NCBI GenBank assembly: GCA_025201765.1
Contig: MU623512.1
Location: 1-60,255 of the forward strand
Length of the DNA stretch: 60,255 nucleotides
Origin: Daldinia sp. FL1419
Taxonomy: Eukaryota > Ascomycota > Sordariomycetes > Xylariales > Hypoxylaceae
Direction: 5' to 3'
Positions 38,488 to 49,519 of the stretch are shown here, piece by piece (the first letter of the stretch is position 1; every line of letters begins with the position of its first letter). The position numbers were made by a program, and so were the translations under genes. A model generated the notes under the pieces. It was not told where the DNA came from, did no database searches, and saw nothing but the letters and a program-made list of their open reading frames with translations.

Positions 38488-39928
38488 CATGTGATGATGC
38501 GTGGGGTGCACGGTAGATGGGTTTGGTAGGTTAGGGAGGTGTAGACAGGTAGACAGGTACTACACACACAGATCGTGGTCTATTCCTCGTCGGGATTACT
38601 TGGGAAAACGCCACGGTGACAGCTCGGCAAGGAGATGCCGATATTTATGAAAAAAAAATTTAAAAAATTTTTGTTTTTCTTGCTGAGGAGTCTAGATAGA
38701 TAGTCGGATCTCGTTCGGGTTATGGGTTTGCTCCAGAAAAGGCGTTGGGGTAAATAGATAGGTATCGTTATGTCATCGATTTTTCTATTGAGGAGTCTCG
38801 GATATGAGGGTATCGTGGTCTCCTTGCATGCCGATCGTCGGCGAATACGATAGGCGAGATCGTATGCGTGTACCTACGTGTGGCCGGACTGGCCCGGCAG
38901 TCGGGTTGTGCCGGGTTTCCGGGGCCTGTGACCGGTTCGTTCCGGCTAGGGGTCTCTTTCCGAGTCGTTCCGGGCCTTCTGCCTCGCGAATGATACCGGA
39001 GGGGATGTGTTGATGCCGGCGTATGCCCGCTTGCGGGTGCGGATACGGTGGATAATATACTGGGATAAGTGGTTCCTTTCCGGGTTCCGACTTTTACGCC
39101 GGATGGGATTATCTTGTTGCAGCTTTACGTGGAAGTTATGGCCACGATATGTCTTGTCGCCCCTCCTTGTTGGGATTCTTCCTAGAGGCTATAGACTTTG
39201 ACTGAGTATAACGATCATAGATGTCATTGAATAGCATGATGCATAGTCTCGCTTGAATTTGTATTTTACTCTAACAATAGTGTATTGCGCTGCTTAAGGT
39301 CCAAGGTACCTATTGCTCCTTGGCTTCAGCCTCATGCTGAAGGTAACTTTTCCCATACGTGTGAAATATTAATGTCCATGGCTACCGCAGCTTTTATAAA
39401 ACCGTAGAACACCATGCCCGGCATACATGACATTTATTCCCATCACACACTTAGTCGTCAGCCACTTGAAAAAGGATGCATCTTGATAAAATCTCATGTA
39501 AATATAACTACCTAGATATATATCATAGAAACTAATTTATAGATTCTATAATAATATTGGAATCTTGGCTACTTCGAGAAAAATATATGATTTGTTAGGG
39601 GTAATTCTTCGTTGATGAGATAGCAGATTTTAATATAAGTACATATTATAATATCACCCATAAATCAACCATTTAAGTGAACTGGCTCATAATATAAATC
39701 GCAAGGTCTCGAAATCCCTAGTACTCAGTTTGCTCAAGTGTTTTACATAGACGATTTTCGAAGACTACTATTGCAGGCTAATCCCGGACGGTCTCAACCG
39801 GACCGGAGTGGCCCCGACCCATCTCACGAAGTCCGGTCTGGTATAAGAAAAATTTTTTTTTTTCCCTCCCACAACTTTGCGTGTGCAATTTAATGCACGT
39901 TACCGGACCGAAAACTCACCCAATGACT

Positions 39929-40030
39929 GGTCCCATAGCTCAGTTGGTTAGAGCGTCGTACTAATATAATTAATTCACTGGTTATATCTAGTCAATGCGA
40001 AGGCCGGCGGTTCGAGCCCGCCTGGGACCA
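39929..40030 (+). tRNA. tRNA-Ile(AAU) with a 28-nt intron
   Basis: The acceptor stem GGTCCCA pairs with TGGGACC, with discriminator A. The D arm (GCTC..GAGC), anticodon stem TCGTA/TGCGA and T arm (GGCGG TTCGAGC CCGCC) all fold. The anticodon loop is CTAATA, then the intron 39967-39994, then A, so the intron lies at the canonical position between bases 37 and 38 and the anticodon is AAU (A34 normally edited to inosine). Internal A and B boxes are intact and a five-T run follows at 40040, so the gene should be transcribed by Pol III. It decodes the Ile codons AUU, AUC and AUA. Confidence 0.96.
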
Positions 40031-40039
40031 TCGCATTTA

Positions 40040-40044
40040 TTTTT
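40040..40044 (+). terminator. Pol III terminator of tRNA-Ile
   Basis: TTTTT begins 10 nt after the tRNA 3' end, with another T4 run at 40047-40050. Typical position and length for Pol III termination. Confidence 0.75.
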
Positions 40045-40822
40045 GCTTTTCTCGAGGATCTTTCATTTCCGGAGCATCTTTTTTTTTTTTTTTTTTTTTT
40101 CTGGAAGACACGAACCTGTGCTAAATAAAACATAGGAGGAAAGTTAGTTCGACTAAGAAGTGATCTGAATTCTCCTGGTTGCTTTACCTAACGCTCGGGG
40201 TATAATAGAGCTTGAATTCCCAACGTACTATCTACGCGCCGTCTTGATCAGGTAACTCTCCAACATAGTGTTTTACTTTGGGAATTTTATTGAGAGCCGC
40301 CTGCTGGTTCCGAGTCGTCGAGTGCTTGTTCTGTATCCGAAGACTATTCCAGTATAGGCCGAGCAGCTGGGGGCAGAGCTTATTTAAGTACGGTTTGGAA
40401 TGTGAATATAATTTGGAGCGCTTAGCCGTTGTGTCAAGGGCCTATGGGTTCCGTGAAGTATTGAGCCTAATACGAATTTGTACGAGGTAGTCATGTAGAG
40501 TTATTTACACGATGCCCCCCGTATTGTTCCTTCAAGATGCATTGCATCGTACTCTCAGTCTGATTCTCAGGCCATGAAAGTCGAGATGTCGGTCATATTT
40601 ATTATCTTATAGGTTTTTGCTAGGGAATTTGGAGTATCTTTACCAGGATGATGAAATATCGTAGCTAAACACATACTCCCCAGTCAACACACCAGACTAA
40701 CTCGTGATATTACAGGGCTAGTGTAGCTTAGCAGACTACGGTAGATGAGAGCTTACTTATTTCCTTACTTCAGTATCGTATCAATACACAACTCACTAAC
40801 ACCTCATACCAAAAACCCTTAC
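40045..40822. other. intergenic with a long T run
   Basis: A T run of over 20 nt lies at about 40079-40100. The remainder up to the GFA stop codon has no supported gene and should include that gene's 3' untranslated region. Confidence 0.6.
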
Positions 40823-41986
40823 TCAAACCTCGCTATTCCTCAACCCCTCCGCCAGCCCACCCACCAAGCTCCTCGCCGACCTCTCCGCCCCTCCAACCCG
40901 TCCATTCCCAACATCCTCCTCGAAACTAACCCTACCCTTCCACCAATCCAACCAGCTTTCCGCCCTCGCCCCCTCCTCCGCAGCAAGCAACCCCACGCTC
41001 ACGTCGATGAGCTCCGGCCGCCATCGGTCGTGCCAGAAGACGGAGGCGCCGCACCGGGGGCAGAATTCCCGCAGAACGCCGGGCGTGCTTTCGTAGCTAC
41101 GGAGGGGGGAGGGGGGGCGTTGAAGCATGGAGAAGTCCAGGGGGATAGGGGTGGGGGAGGAAGGGGGAAGGAAGAAGATGTTACTGCGTGGAACGAACGC
41201 CCATGTTTGGATCTCGAAGCCGGAAGATAGACGGCATGAGCGGCAGGCGCATGTCCCAGCCAAATATCTCGTTAAATCTGGATCATCCTTGCCCCGTGGG
41301 CGTAGCCACCATTTCTCGTCGTGGGGGTTGGGCACGATCTCCTGTGGCGTAGTTGCGTATGGATGCGTGAGGTCTGGGAAGTTGGACCGCAGAAGCCGGC
41401 TCGAGGTGTCAGGCCGAGTGATTTGGAAGCTGACTGCTTTGCAATGGCAATGTGCTTTTAGTACGTCCTCAGCGTTTCGGCTTGTATTAATATTTATCTG
41501 ATCCCTTTTGGTTGACCGCGTCTCCTCGCCGATGTTTATGAAAGGGGATAAGCCGCCGTCTTTAGTATCGTCGGTATTGATATGTCTGGCATATCTCAGC
41601 AGCGGTTCTTTGCCATTTACTTCCACCTCGTCAGCCCCAACCCTTCCGATGATGGTGCCAGTAGCCACTTCCCAGGACGTACTGTCTTTGCCATCGTCGA
41701 CGGCAGAGCGCCGGAATACATGGCAACCACAAGTGCCACAGAAGTAACGTCGTAGAGTGTCGGCGGATGACTGCGCAGACTCATCCGGATATTCCACAAG
41801 ACCGTCCAGGGATGATGGTACCCGAATTGGTGCATACGAAACATATAGTAGGCCTGAACTGTATCGACTGTCATAAGAATGGCATATATCAATATCTAGA
41901 GGACCAGACTCTGTGTTGCGCAACTCTACCGCCTGCTTTGCAGTACCACAAAGACATGAGATCGATAATTTAGTATCCCCCGACAT
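40823..41986 (-). CDS. two-domain GFA/CENP-V-fold zinc protein
   Basis: Minus-strand single exon, 387 aa from the first true ATG (41986). It carries two GFA (glutathione-dependent formaldehyde-activating enzyme-like, CENP-V fold) domains. Domain 1 (about 1-115) has SCLCG and YFCGTCG. Domain 2 (about 185-335) has AHCHC, GTCACRSCRLSSG and FCPRCGASVFW. GFA-fold proteins bind zinc through CxC, CxCxxC and CxxC motifs; enzymatic roles in fungi are mostly untested. In domain 1 the middle motif reads CHSYDSR where CHCxxCR is expected, so two ligand cysteines are serines, while domain 2 is complete. The C-terminal 50 residues contain a Trp-rich then Gly/Arg-rich tail. The next gene upstream, PMT1, is on the same strand but has its own flanks. 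Confidence 0.9.
   Translation of the reverse strand: MSGDTKLSISCLCGTAKQAVELRNTESGPLDIDICHSYDSRYSSGLLYVSYAPIRVPSSLDGLVEYPDESAQSSADTLRRYFCGTCGCHVFRRSAVDDGKDSTSWEVATGTIIGRVGADEVEVNGKEPLLRYARHINTDDTKDGGLSPFINIGEETRSTKRDQININTSRNAEDVLKAHCHCKAVSFQITRPDTSSRLLRSNFPDLTHPYATTPQEIVPNPHDEKWWLRPRGKDDPDLTRYLAGTCACRSCRLSSGFEIQTWAFVPRSNIFFLPPSSPTPIPLDFSMLQRPPSPLRSYESTPGVLREFCPRCGASVFWHDRWRPELIDVSVGLLAAEEGARAESWLDWWKGRVSFEEDVGNGRVGGAERSARSLVGGLAEGLRNSEV
41100..41172 (+). other. G-rich tract antisense to the GFA coding region
   Basis: On the plus strand, G runs of 6-8, 4 and 5 residues recur with short spacers, giving G-quadruplex potential. On the coding minus strand the same bases encode the Pro/Ser-rich PPSSPTP and RPPSPL segments, so the composition is partly explained by proline codons. 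Confidence 0.5.
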
Positions 41987-42675
41987 CGAGATCAAGGACT
42001 TGAGTTCGAATATTAATTTTGACCACGCCTAGTGAAATCTCAAGGCTTGGGTTATTACGACTATCTGGCTGTCCGACTTACCGAAGTACGAAGAGTAGTC
42101 CCCCGCACCTTTACCTATAAACTTGATGAGCGACAATCGGAGCATACCCTCACGTACATCTGAATGCCTAGACGGAGCCTGGTGCGATCGGAAACACCAA
42201 GTTGCGCATTTACGCGTCAGCATAGCGGAGTTACGGCCCGTCGAAGCAAGGCTTCGCAGGTGGAGGTTGGAGATACTAGCCCACCCCTTACAGACGATGG
42301 ACTTTCCTACGACACCACGGAGAGAATACAATAACCATCTGAACAGACGGCACATGGGGACATATCAAAACCTTCAAATTAAAGGAAATAGGTTGTGATC
42401 AGCAAGTATAACTGACGTGGTTCTAATTTGTCTTCGCGAGACAATCACTCCAATATCCTTGGTCTTTTTGTTTGCGTTCCGCATTCCCCAAAATTTTCCC
42501 CTCCGTGATCTTCATTAGGATGGTGATATACATGAATCTAGCGGATAACACCGTTCGCCTTGCTAGACTCTACATTTAGAACGAACCAACATCAGTGGAG
42601 ATTTTCCTCGCCGTAATTTTGCCGCAAAATTGGACATGAAGTCAGATTAGGAGCTAGAGCGACGAACCGAGGCGT
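41987..42675. other. intergenic between GFA gene and PMT1
   Basis: 690 nt holding the GFA promoter (minus strand) and the PMT1 3' flank. No distinct element seen. Confidence 0.6.
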
Positions 42676-45600
42676 TTAGTTAGTGGCCTCGTTACCCTCG
42701 CTAGCTGGCTTAGGAATAGACTTCTCAGCTTCCTTCTCACCATCCTTGCTCGATGAAGCTTCTTGGGGGATGGGGTCGTCCTTCGCTAGGTGCTTAGTCT
42801 CTTGGTTAGCACCCTCAACATCGGGATGCGGTGGAGCGACACCCGCGGCGGCTAGCTCTTCTACTGGCATTTCGACTTCGTTGCCGTTGGCGTCGACGAC
42901 GCGCGTTCTCGTCTCGTACTTGGTCTTGAATTCGACCTTGCCTTCGAGCGCCTTCACTTGCTCTTCGTTGAGGAGGTTGCCGTCTTGGTCCCGGTATTCG
43001 ACTCGCTCCTCGCGATTGATCACTTTTTGGTTCTGGGGCTCGAACTTGGGTGCTCCTGAGATACCTGCATTTGGGGCTTCTTGCTTATCAGCTGGGGGTT
43101 GGAATGCAGCCTGATTCTTGTTGTCTACAGCGGCCTGTGAGGTCTGGGCGATCGGTGCTCCAAGTCCTGAGTATGCTTCGTACTACACAAGAAATCTGCA
43201 TTAGTCTACCATCTAATTGACATTTTGTAAATCCTGATATATGCACTTCATATCCATATCCAAAATCCAAATAGGGGTAAAAATACAAATATTTAACTTC
43301 AACCTCGCTCTCTTGAAGGCATGCCGTGGGGAGGGATACTTACGCTCTCTAGGAAAGTGTTGCAGTCCCAATCCCAAGTGCTGAACAGCTTGACACGGTT
43401 GCATTCCGCCTTAGTCCAGGCATTTCCGTACGCAAGGGGCGAGTATAAGGCGAAAACGACCGCGGAGATGGCCAATAAAATAACCACACTGGCCTTGTTA
43501 ATAACGGAGTTTCCTTTGACTTTGGCAAATCGAGCGGTAACAAAGTCGATGAACTGGGAAAACGCGAGGACAGCGAATACTAGGGCAGGGAAATAATGGT
43601 GTAGGAAAAGCTGGCGTCCCATCAAAAAGAAGGGGAAGTAATGGAAAGCCCATCCGAGCACCCAAGTTCCGATCTCGTAATCAAATCGCTTGAAGGTTGG
43701 GTTCTCGTAGTCGTTGTAGCTGCGTTGCCACCGGAGGATCGCAATACCCTTGAAGAGCGCGTAAATGACAACAGCAAGGGTTGACGTATACCATACAATG
43801 GGGTTGCCCATGAGGTAGATTTGGCGGTGGTTTTTGCCCCAGAAATTGATACCACGGCGAAGGATCGGCCAAGATTCGGGACGAGAGTCCCAGGCGTGAG
43901 ACTCGACCAGACCTGCGTTAGTCTTCCACATAACCTTCTGTAGTTCCCAGAATTTGCCAAAGAACCCGGGGTTAGCGTAGTTCACTTTTTCGGCATCGCT
44001 GGCCAGTTGCGGGTGCGCGTTGGACTCGATGTACCATAAACTGTTGGGAATAGTACCACCTTTGGCACAAGTAACTTCTTGTTGCTCAGATGCCCAATCC
44101 GGCAACTTCACTTTGTGGGAGAAGAGAGCACAGCCAGTCATAATGTGAATAAGCCTAAACTTGGTCTGAATAGTTCGGAGACGCTCCTTGGCAATTGGCC
44201 CGAGAGACTGCTTCTTGACGATTTCGACACGGAACAAATCGTTAGCGTCACCGGCGAATCCTTCATATCCATAAGCGGATACTTCGTTTTGCCATTCAGC
44301 TTCACTGACGGGTGGTCGAACATCGTGAGAGTGAAGGCGACGGTGAGTAGCCATGTGGTATAATCTGATCACATCGCCATCCTTGATGTAGTTCTCGGTT
44401 ATGTTCTGTACATTATCCCAAGCCCCGGTTCCGTTAATGGGCTCACCATTGATGCCAAGGGGCTGAGTCTGGTTCTCAAGTAAGAATAAGTTGTTGTCGT
44501 CCTTGTGGGGGTATAGAGTGACCTGTTGCTGCTGACTTCCGGTGGGATACATGAGGGGATGCGAATGAAGATATCCTCCCTGGGTGTTAACGTGTCGGAT
44601 AGTGACACGGCTGCCAAAGGCAACATCAGCTGGCACATCCTGCATGCCCTTGTTGTTCAGCGTAGCTTGAAATTCGGAGCTCATGAATCCATCCCCATCA
44701 CCAGGGTTCGAGAGGCAGATGAAGTGGATAGCAAAAATGCCCATGTAGATGGTAATGGGGATGATGATCAAGCAGAAAGCACGGGCTAAAAAGTGCTTCG
44801 CAAAGATGCGAATGGTGACGGTCTTGGTGTCGCCAAGTAGCACCCATAATTGTATAAGAGTTAAGGTTCCAACCCAGGCAATTGTAAAGAGGCCAACCCA
44901 TTTGATGCTGAAGGTGATTCCCAATCCCACACCGGTCATGACAAGCCAGAACCACCAGCCTGCGTCGAATGCCTTCGAAGGACCCAGCTCATGTTGGTTG
45001 GTGAAGGAGGTGAAGGCAAGCGCGGTAAAAGCGGTAGCAGAGACAAGTGGAGAGTCGAGGAGAATCAAGCGAGCTTGAGTAAGGAGACCATTCTCTATAT
45101 TATATATGAGCGCTAGTTCTACGTCAAACAATTAGCGGGGGAGGGGTGAAGCTTACCAAAGATGAGAAAAGCGGCGCCGAGAGCAGCCGTAGCCGTACGA
45201 CAACCAGCAGCCTTCAGAGTTAAGAAGATGGTCGGGATCAACGCAATACCGCAGATAGCAGGGTATAATCGCATAGCTACGTAGGGTACACCAGGCTCAA
45301 GATAATCCTTGCCAATCTCCTTGAAGTCGAAGTCGCCGTTGAAACCAGCAAGCCACCCAGCCAGCGTGATAAGTAGCTTGGCCAACGGGGGGTGAACGTC
45401 CATGAAGAATCTTCCCTTGATATACTTGGTCGCGAATCCACCAAAGCTATAAAATAACAATCGATATTAATATCGGTAACCTCGGCAGCTATAGGTTTGT
45501 AGGGAACTTACTGTACTTCGTCGAAGACTACACTCGAGGGTTGGTAGATACGGAATAGTCGTACAATGGCACCGAGGATCGTTAAGATGAACATGACCTG

Positions 45601-45747
45601 GTAGTCAGAGAAAGGCAGTAGGAAGACATCGTTGTCTTCGACACCCTCCGAAGTGTAATCATCGTGCTTGACTTCTTCCTTGGATTTCAGAGATGTATAG
45701 GAACCGCCTTTTGTAGCGGGCGGCTTGGCCGAACTGGACCTCGCCAT
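42676..45747 (-). CDS. PMT1: protein O-mannosyltransferase, PMT1 subfamily
   Basis: Minus-strand exons 45747-45512, 45446-45157, 45094-43344 and 43182-42676 (introns 65, 62 and 161 nt) give 927 aa. Exon 3 was started at 45094 because it restores ..FLIFENGLLTQ, matching the family; another in-frame acceptor exists at 45118. The ER-membrane enzyme transfers mannose from dolichyl-phosphate mannose to Ser/Thr of secretory proteins. The N-terminal membrane region holds VFDEVHFGGF and MDVHPPLAK, with the catalytic Asp-Glu pair in the first luminal loop. MIR repeats follow in the middle (GSRVTIRH, YLHSHPLMYP, RLHSHDVRPP), then a C-terminal multi-span region. The last exon adds a charged tail with a YRDQDGNLLNEEQV segment like the PMT1 subfamily tail (PmtB in Aspergillus). 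It probably acts as a heterodimer with a PMT2-type partner. Confidence 0.94.
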
Positions 45748-46927
45748 ATCGAGTCGGGGGGGTTATGTGGGATTGCGGGATGCAGCTGTTATGGAACTCG
45801 ACGTAGGTTGAATCGGGACAAAGTGGGAAACAAAGAAGGCAACTTTTGGCCTTTTCTGGGGATTACTCGCGCCGAAATTGCTTGCTCCCGTACCGTGTAA
45901 CCAGAGCTTTTTGCGTTACGCGGCAAAAAGAATACCTCACGGTACCGTAAGATATATGGAAGTATCGCACAGAAGAAGTGAATTCGGGTTTGAATTAACG
46001 AAAGTCAAGAAGTAGAACTATTCATTATAAGACAATAGAAGAATAATGAAAAGCCCCATTCAAAAAGAGGCGGGACAAATTAAGAAATTTAGATATTTCC
46101 CCCCTTTTTTGATCGCAAAGGTAATCGCAGATCGCAGTTCGCAAATGCGCAGTGCGGCGGGATGGGCTGTGGGAAGAAAAAAAAAAGGGCTGAAGGGCTC
46201 AAGAAGGTTATAAAAGGGGAAGTGTGAATACGGCGTCAGAATTTATTTTGAGCTTTCGAATGCTTCGAGTTTAGTTGCATTAGTTGCATATAGGACCTAG
46301 GTTGCACCAACCAGCAACCTTCAAAATTCATATACATGGTTAATCCGAGTAAAGGTCTTGATGCTACAGTGGCCTCAACCGGATTGGCGGATTTCCCATG
46401 TAGTACCGTACCCAGGGGTTCGAATAGACGAGAAAGGGTCCCCAAAAAAAGATTCAGCTGCCAATCTTTGCAACCTTTACAATCTTTACGCCGCCTATAC
46501 CACCTGCGCTAGGCTAATTAATTCGCTACGAGCCTCGTGAAGCCGCGCTATGTAATGCGCCTAAAGGGCCTGGAACGACGAATTGAAATTCGATGCGCCC
46601 CGCAATTCCGTAATACACGAACACGAGTACCTAGCTACATACGTACATTTAATCCGTTATGTAGTGGCAACGATACGAGCTTTGGTAATGCGATGCAGAT
46701 TTCTCGGATAGATTCACTGAAGGAATTATATAGGTAGTATCTTCATATTATAAAACTCAAATTCCCCCCCTTTTTTTATATTTTTTATTATTATTAAGAA
46801 TTGCGGTGTTATTTTGATTCGTTGTTTGACATTGCTATTAATTACAGTTGACCATTACGGAAAAGTGGCAAGTTAATGGTACTCAGCTAAAAGTTGCGGT
46901 TTCTGTGAAGTTTAAGATATAATCTAA

Positions 46928-46940
46928 CCAATCTGATTGG
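46928..46940. promoter_or_regulatory. inverted CCAAT pair upstream of SF3a1
   Basis: CCAAT at 46928-46932 and ATTGG at 46936-46940 face each other with a 3-nt spacer, about 210 nt before the SF3a1 ATG. Another CCAAT lies at 47071. In ascomycetes such boxes bind the HAP/CBF complex; function here is inferred from sequence alone. Confidence 0.45.
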
Positions 46941-46982
46941 CTTAAAAACACGGGTTATATATTAATCCGATTACGGTGGAAG

Positions 46983-47000
46983 TAGGTACCTAGGTACCTA
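46983..47000. repeat. 18-nt perfect palindrome TAGGTACC/CCTAGG type
   Basis: TAGGTACCT followed by its exact reverse complement AGGTACCTA, about 150 nt upstream of the SF3a1 ATG. Member of the dispersed palindrome family. Confidence 0.9.
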
Positions 47001-47151
47001 AGCTTGTTAACCGATCTTCACGATATTTTGACAGAGCTCTTTGTTGCCTGCGACATCATCGCGCCATTAGCCAATCCTTACTTACTGCAGCCTCCACCAT
47101 CGCGTTTACATCTACACCTTTCGAGGGAGGCTTTCTCAAACCGCCATCAAT

Positions 47152-48831
47152 ATGGCTGCTGATACTAATGGTGATGCAGCAGCAGTTTTAGACGACATAA
47201 AACCCCCTCAGGGTGTCGTCCTACCGCCCAAAGAATTCAGAAGTATGTCGTCCAACTTTAAAGTATCCTTTAAAATTAGAAGTCGCGTTAAGCTAACCTA
47301 CCTATCTGTAGCTATTCTCGAGAAGACAGCCGGCTTCGTCGCCCGAAATGGTATCGCATTCGAAGACCGCGTCCGAGAGAAGGAAAAGAATAATCCTAAA
47401 TTCAGTTTCCTTAGCAATGCCGACCCGTACAACCCGTATTATCTATGGAGGTTAAGCGAGATCAAGGAAGGCCGCGGCACCGCTGTAGCTGCAGGTCGAG
47501 TGGGCGAAGTCGCCGCTGTAGTTGAGCAGAAGCCTGCTGGCCCTCCCAAACCTCCAGACTTCCAATTCTCCGCGCGTATGCCCAATATCAGCGCCCAGGA
47601 TCTCGAGGTTGTAAAACTGACGGCACTGTTTGTTGCGAAAAACGGCAGGCAGTTCATGACCGCCCTCTCGCAAAGAGAGGCTGGTAACTACCAGTTTGAC
47701 TTCTTGAGACCGAACCACAGTCTTCACAATTTCTTCCAGCACCTTATTGACCAGTATTCGATGCTTTTACGAGCCGGTGGTCTTGATGGCGAAGCAGGAA
47801 AGGTCCAACAGGAGAGAATTGCCGAGCTACAGCACAATATCGATGACAAATATCACATCCTAAGTCGTGCCAGGCAACGAGCCGAATGGTTGAAACACCA
47901 AGAAGACGAGAAGCAGAAGAAGGAAGAGGAAGAAGAAAAGGAACGATTATCCTACGCCCAGATCGACTGGCACGATTTTGTTGTTGTCGAGACTGTCGTC
48001 TTTACCGAAGCCGACGACCAAGCAAATCTACCGCCACCTACGTCTCTTTCTGAACTACAATATGCTTCTCTTGAACAAAAGGCCAAGATTTCCGTCAGTG
48101 CTAACCTACGTATCGAGGAAGCGATGCCTACAGACGAGGATAACGCCTATGGCGGATATGCGGCATCATCCGACTATAACCTTCCTCATCATCCCGCGCA
48201 GCAAGCTCAGCGTCCGCTAGGAGCTCAACCACCGGCTCAAGGCGCGTATCAGATGGCCCCACCCCCACGTCCGGGTGCTACCCAGGAGGACGAGGAAACG
48301 CAGCGGATACGGGAAAGAGAAGAAGCCCGTTTACGTATGCAACACGCCCAGGCTGAGGCGAAGGGAGGTGCTGCTCCGATGAAGATCAAGGAGAATTACG
48401 TCCCCCGAGCAGCCGCGCGAGCGGCTAACCGACAGGGAACCCAGATGGCTCTCTGTCCAAACTGTCATCAGCAAATCCCGATGAACGAGCTAGAGGCACA
48501 CATGAGGATTGAGTTATTAGATCCTCAATGGAAAGAACAGAAGGCAAAGGCCGAGTCTCGATATGCGACTACGAACTTGTCTCATTCTGATGTTGCTAAT
48601 AACTTGAAGCGATTCGCAAGTCAACGAGGAGACTTGTTTGATGGCGTTACCGGACAGCCCCTATCTGAAGAAGAGATGGCAAGAAGGAAACGAGCGGCGC
48701 TAAATAGTTTCGATGGCAATCCTGATGGGAGGAGCCAGGCCCATATGAATCATATGCAGAGTGTCAACGTCGACGAGCAGATTGCTCGAATTCATCAGAG
48801 GTTTGCCAAGGACAATCAACAAGGCCATTGA
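47152..48831 (+). CDS. SF3A1: splicing factor 3a subunit 1 (Prp21 homologue)
   Basis: Exons are 47152-47242 and 47312-48831, giving 536 aa. The 69-nt intron has GTATGT, a GCTAAC branch site and TGTAG; removing it restores PPKEFRTILEKTAG, as in the family. The intron has no in-frame stop. The protein is a core component of the U2 snRNP SF3a complex with Prp9 and Prp11, needed for branch-site recognition in the nucleus. Two SURP modules are visible, at about 32-80 (ILEKTAGFVARNG) and 122-175 (FVAKNGRQF). A Lys/Glu-rich helix follows, then a Pro/Gln-rich linker and a conserved C-terminal block with KIKENYVP, a short CPNCH motif and VTGQPLSEEE. The C-terminal ubiquitin-like domain of animal SF3A1 is absent. 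Confidence 0.96.
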   Translation: MAADTNGDAAAVLDDIKPPQGVVLPPKEFRSMSSNFKVSFKIRSRVKLTYLSVAILEKTAGFVARNGIAFEDRVREKEKNNPKFSFLSNADPYNPYYLWRLSEIKEGRGTAVAAGRVGEVAAVVEQKPAGPPKPPDFQFSARMPNISAQDLEVVKLTALFVAKNGRQFMTALSQREAGNYQFDFLRPNHSLHNFFQHLIDQYSMLLRAGGLDGEAGKVQQERIAELQHNIDDKYHILSRARQRAEWLKHQEDEKQKKEEEEEKERLSYAQIDWHDFVVVETVVFTEADDQANLPPPTSLSELQYASLEQKAKISVSANLRIEEAMPTDEDNAYGGYAASSDYNLPHHPAQQAQRPLGAQPPAQGAYQMAPPPRPGATQEDEETQRIREREEARLRMQHAQAEAKGGAAPMKIKENYVPRAAARAANRQGTQMALCPNCHQQIPMNELEAHMRIELLDPQWKEQKAKAESRYATTNLSHSDVANNLKRFASQRGDLFDGVTGQPLSEEEMARRKRAALNSFDGNPDGRSQAHMNHMQSVNVDEQIARIHQRFAKDNQQGH

Positions 48832-49519
48832 GGTCTAGTATGATGACTGGTACGTCTTTAACAGCTGGTAATATGCTGATGGAAGACACATTCATACCCA
48901 GGAAGCCGAATTTGGGACGGACGAAACGCCACCGTTTTACCCTTCCTTTGAAAGGTTCCCTAGCATCTCTTTACGATCACGCCGCACATTCGTGGAGGAA
49001 CATTGGGGGGACACAGGACCAATCCCTGGAAGGCTATACAGGTAAACTACCCAAATATAATAGTTGGTCTACATTCAAATTGCTCATACTCTAATACAGC
49101 GTTGTGTTCCCTGCCCATGTTAATTCCGAACTCGTCGAAGTCTGCCGTGTTGCCAAGTTGGGTCGGGCGTAGGACTCTGTGTGAAACTAAGCCTATGGGT
49201 TCGGCTTTTCTGCGTAGGTGGACTCGATCAAAAATGACTGTAGAACTTGTACTTGTAAAACTAAACTATGCCTGATGACACTTAGGGGTCATTGGCATTG
49301 TATGCCTGTATAACTGTATTATTATACACTGTAAACTGGTAGTAAAGCGTTGAAAAAGGTAGCTTTGGATAGCAGCATAGCTCGGATCGATTATCACGAT
49401 ATCAATATAATGAGCCCCGCGTCAATCATATCTCTGTAGATACTGGTTATTCTATTGCAGCTTTAAATGGTGCTCTGTTGTGCTAGTTGTATCAAGACAG
49501 CTGAGTCTCTTCATCTATT
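48832..49519. other. intergenic between convergent SF3a1 and the FAF2-like gene
   Basis: Both flanking genes end here, so it should hold two 3' untranslated regions. Nothing else identified. Confidence 0.6.

Larger units (their letters stand above)
33315..39928. other. 6.6 kb intergenic stretch, no gene seen
   Basis: After the kinase 3' end I find no frame with a recognisable domain. The region has simple repeats (33961, 35746, 35768), a G-rich tract at 38439, T- and CT-rich runs near 35410 and 37559, and CCTAGG-type motifs. Open frames are short and mostly non-ATG. Confidence 0.55.
45748..47151. promoter_or_regulatory. divergent promoter region of PMT1 and SF3a1
   Basis: 1.4 kb separates two genes transcribed outward. 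The SF3a1-proximal 250 nt hold CCAAT-type boxes and an 18-nt palindrome. The PMT1-proximal side has A-rich and pyrimidine-rich stretches. Short frames in it resemble nothing known. Confidence 0.55.

Noticed and set aside
39929..40030. tRNA-Ile with UAU anticodon
   Set aside because: Reading the loop as UAU would shift the anticodon stem out of pairing; CTAATA-intron-A with AAU keeps all five pairs.
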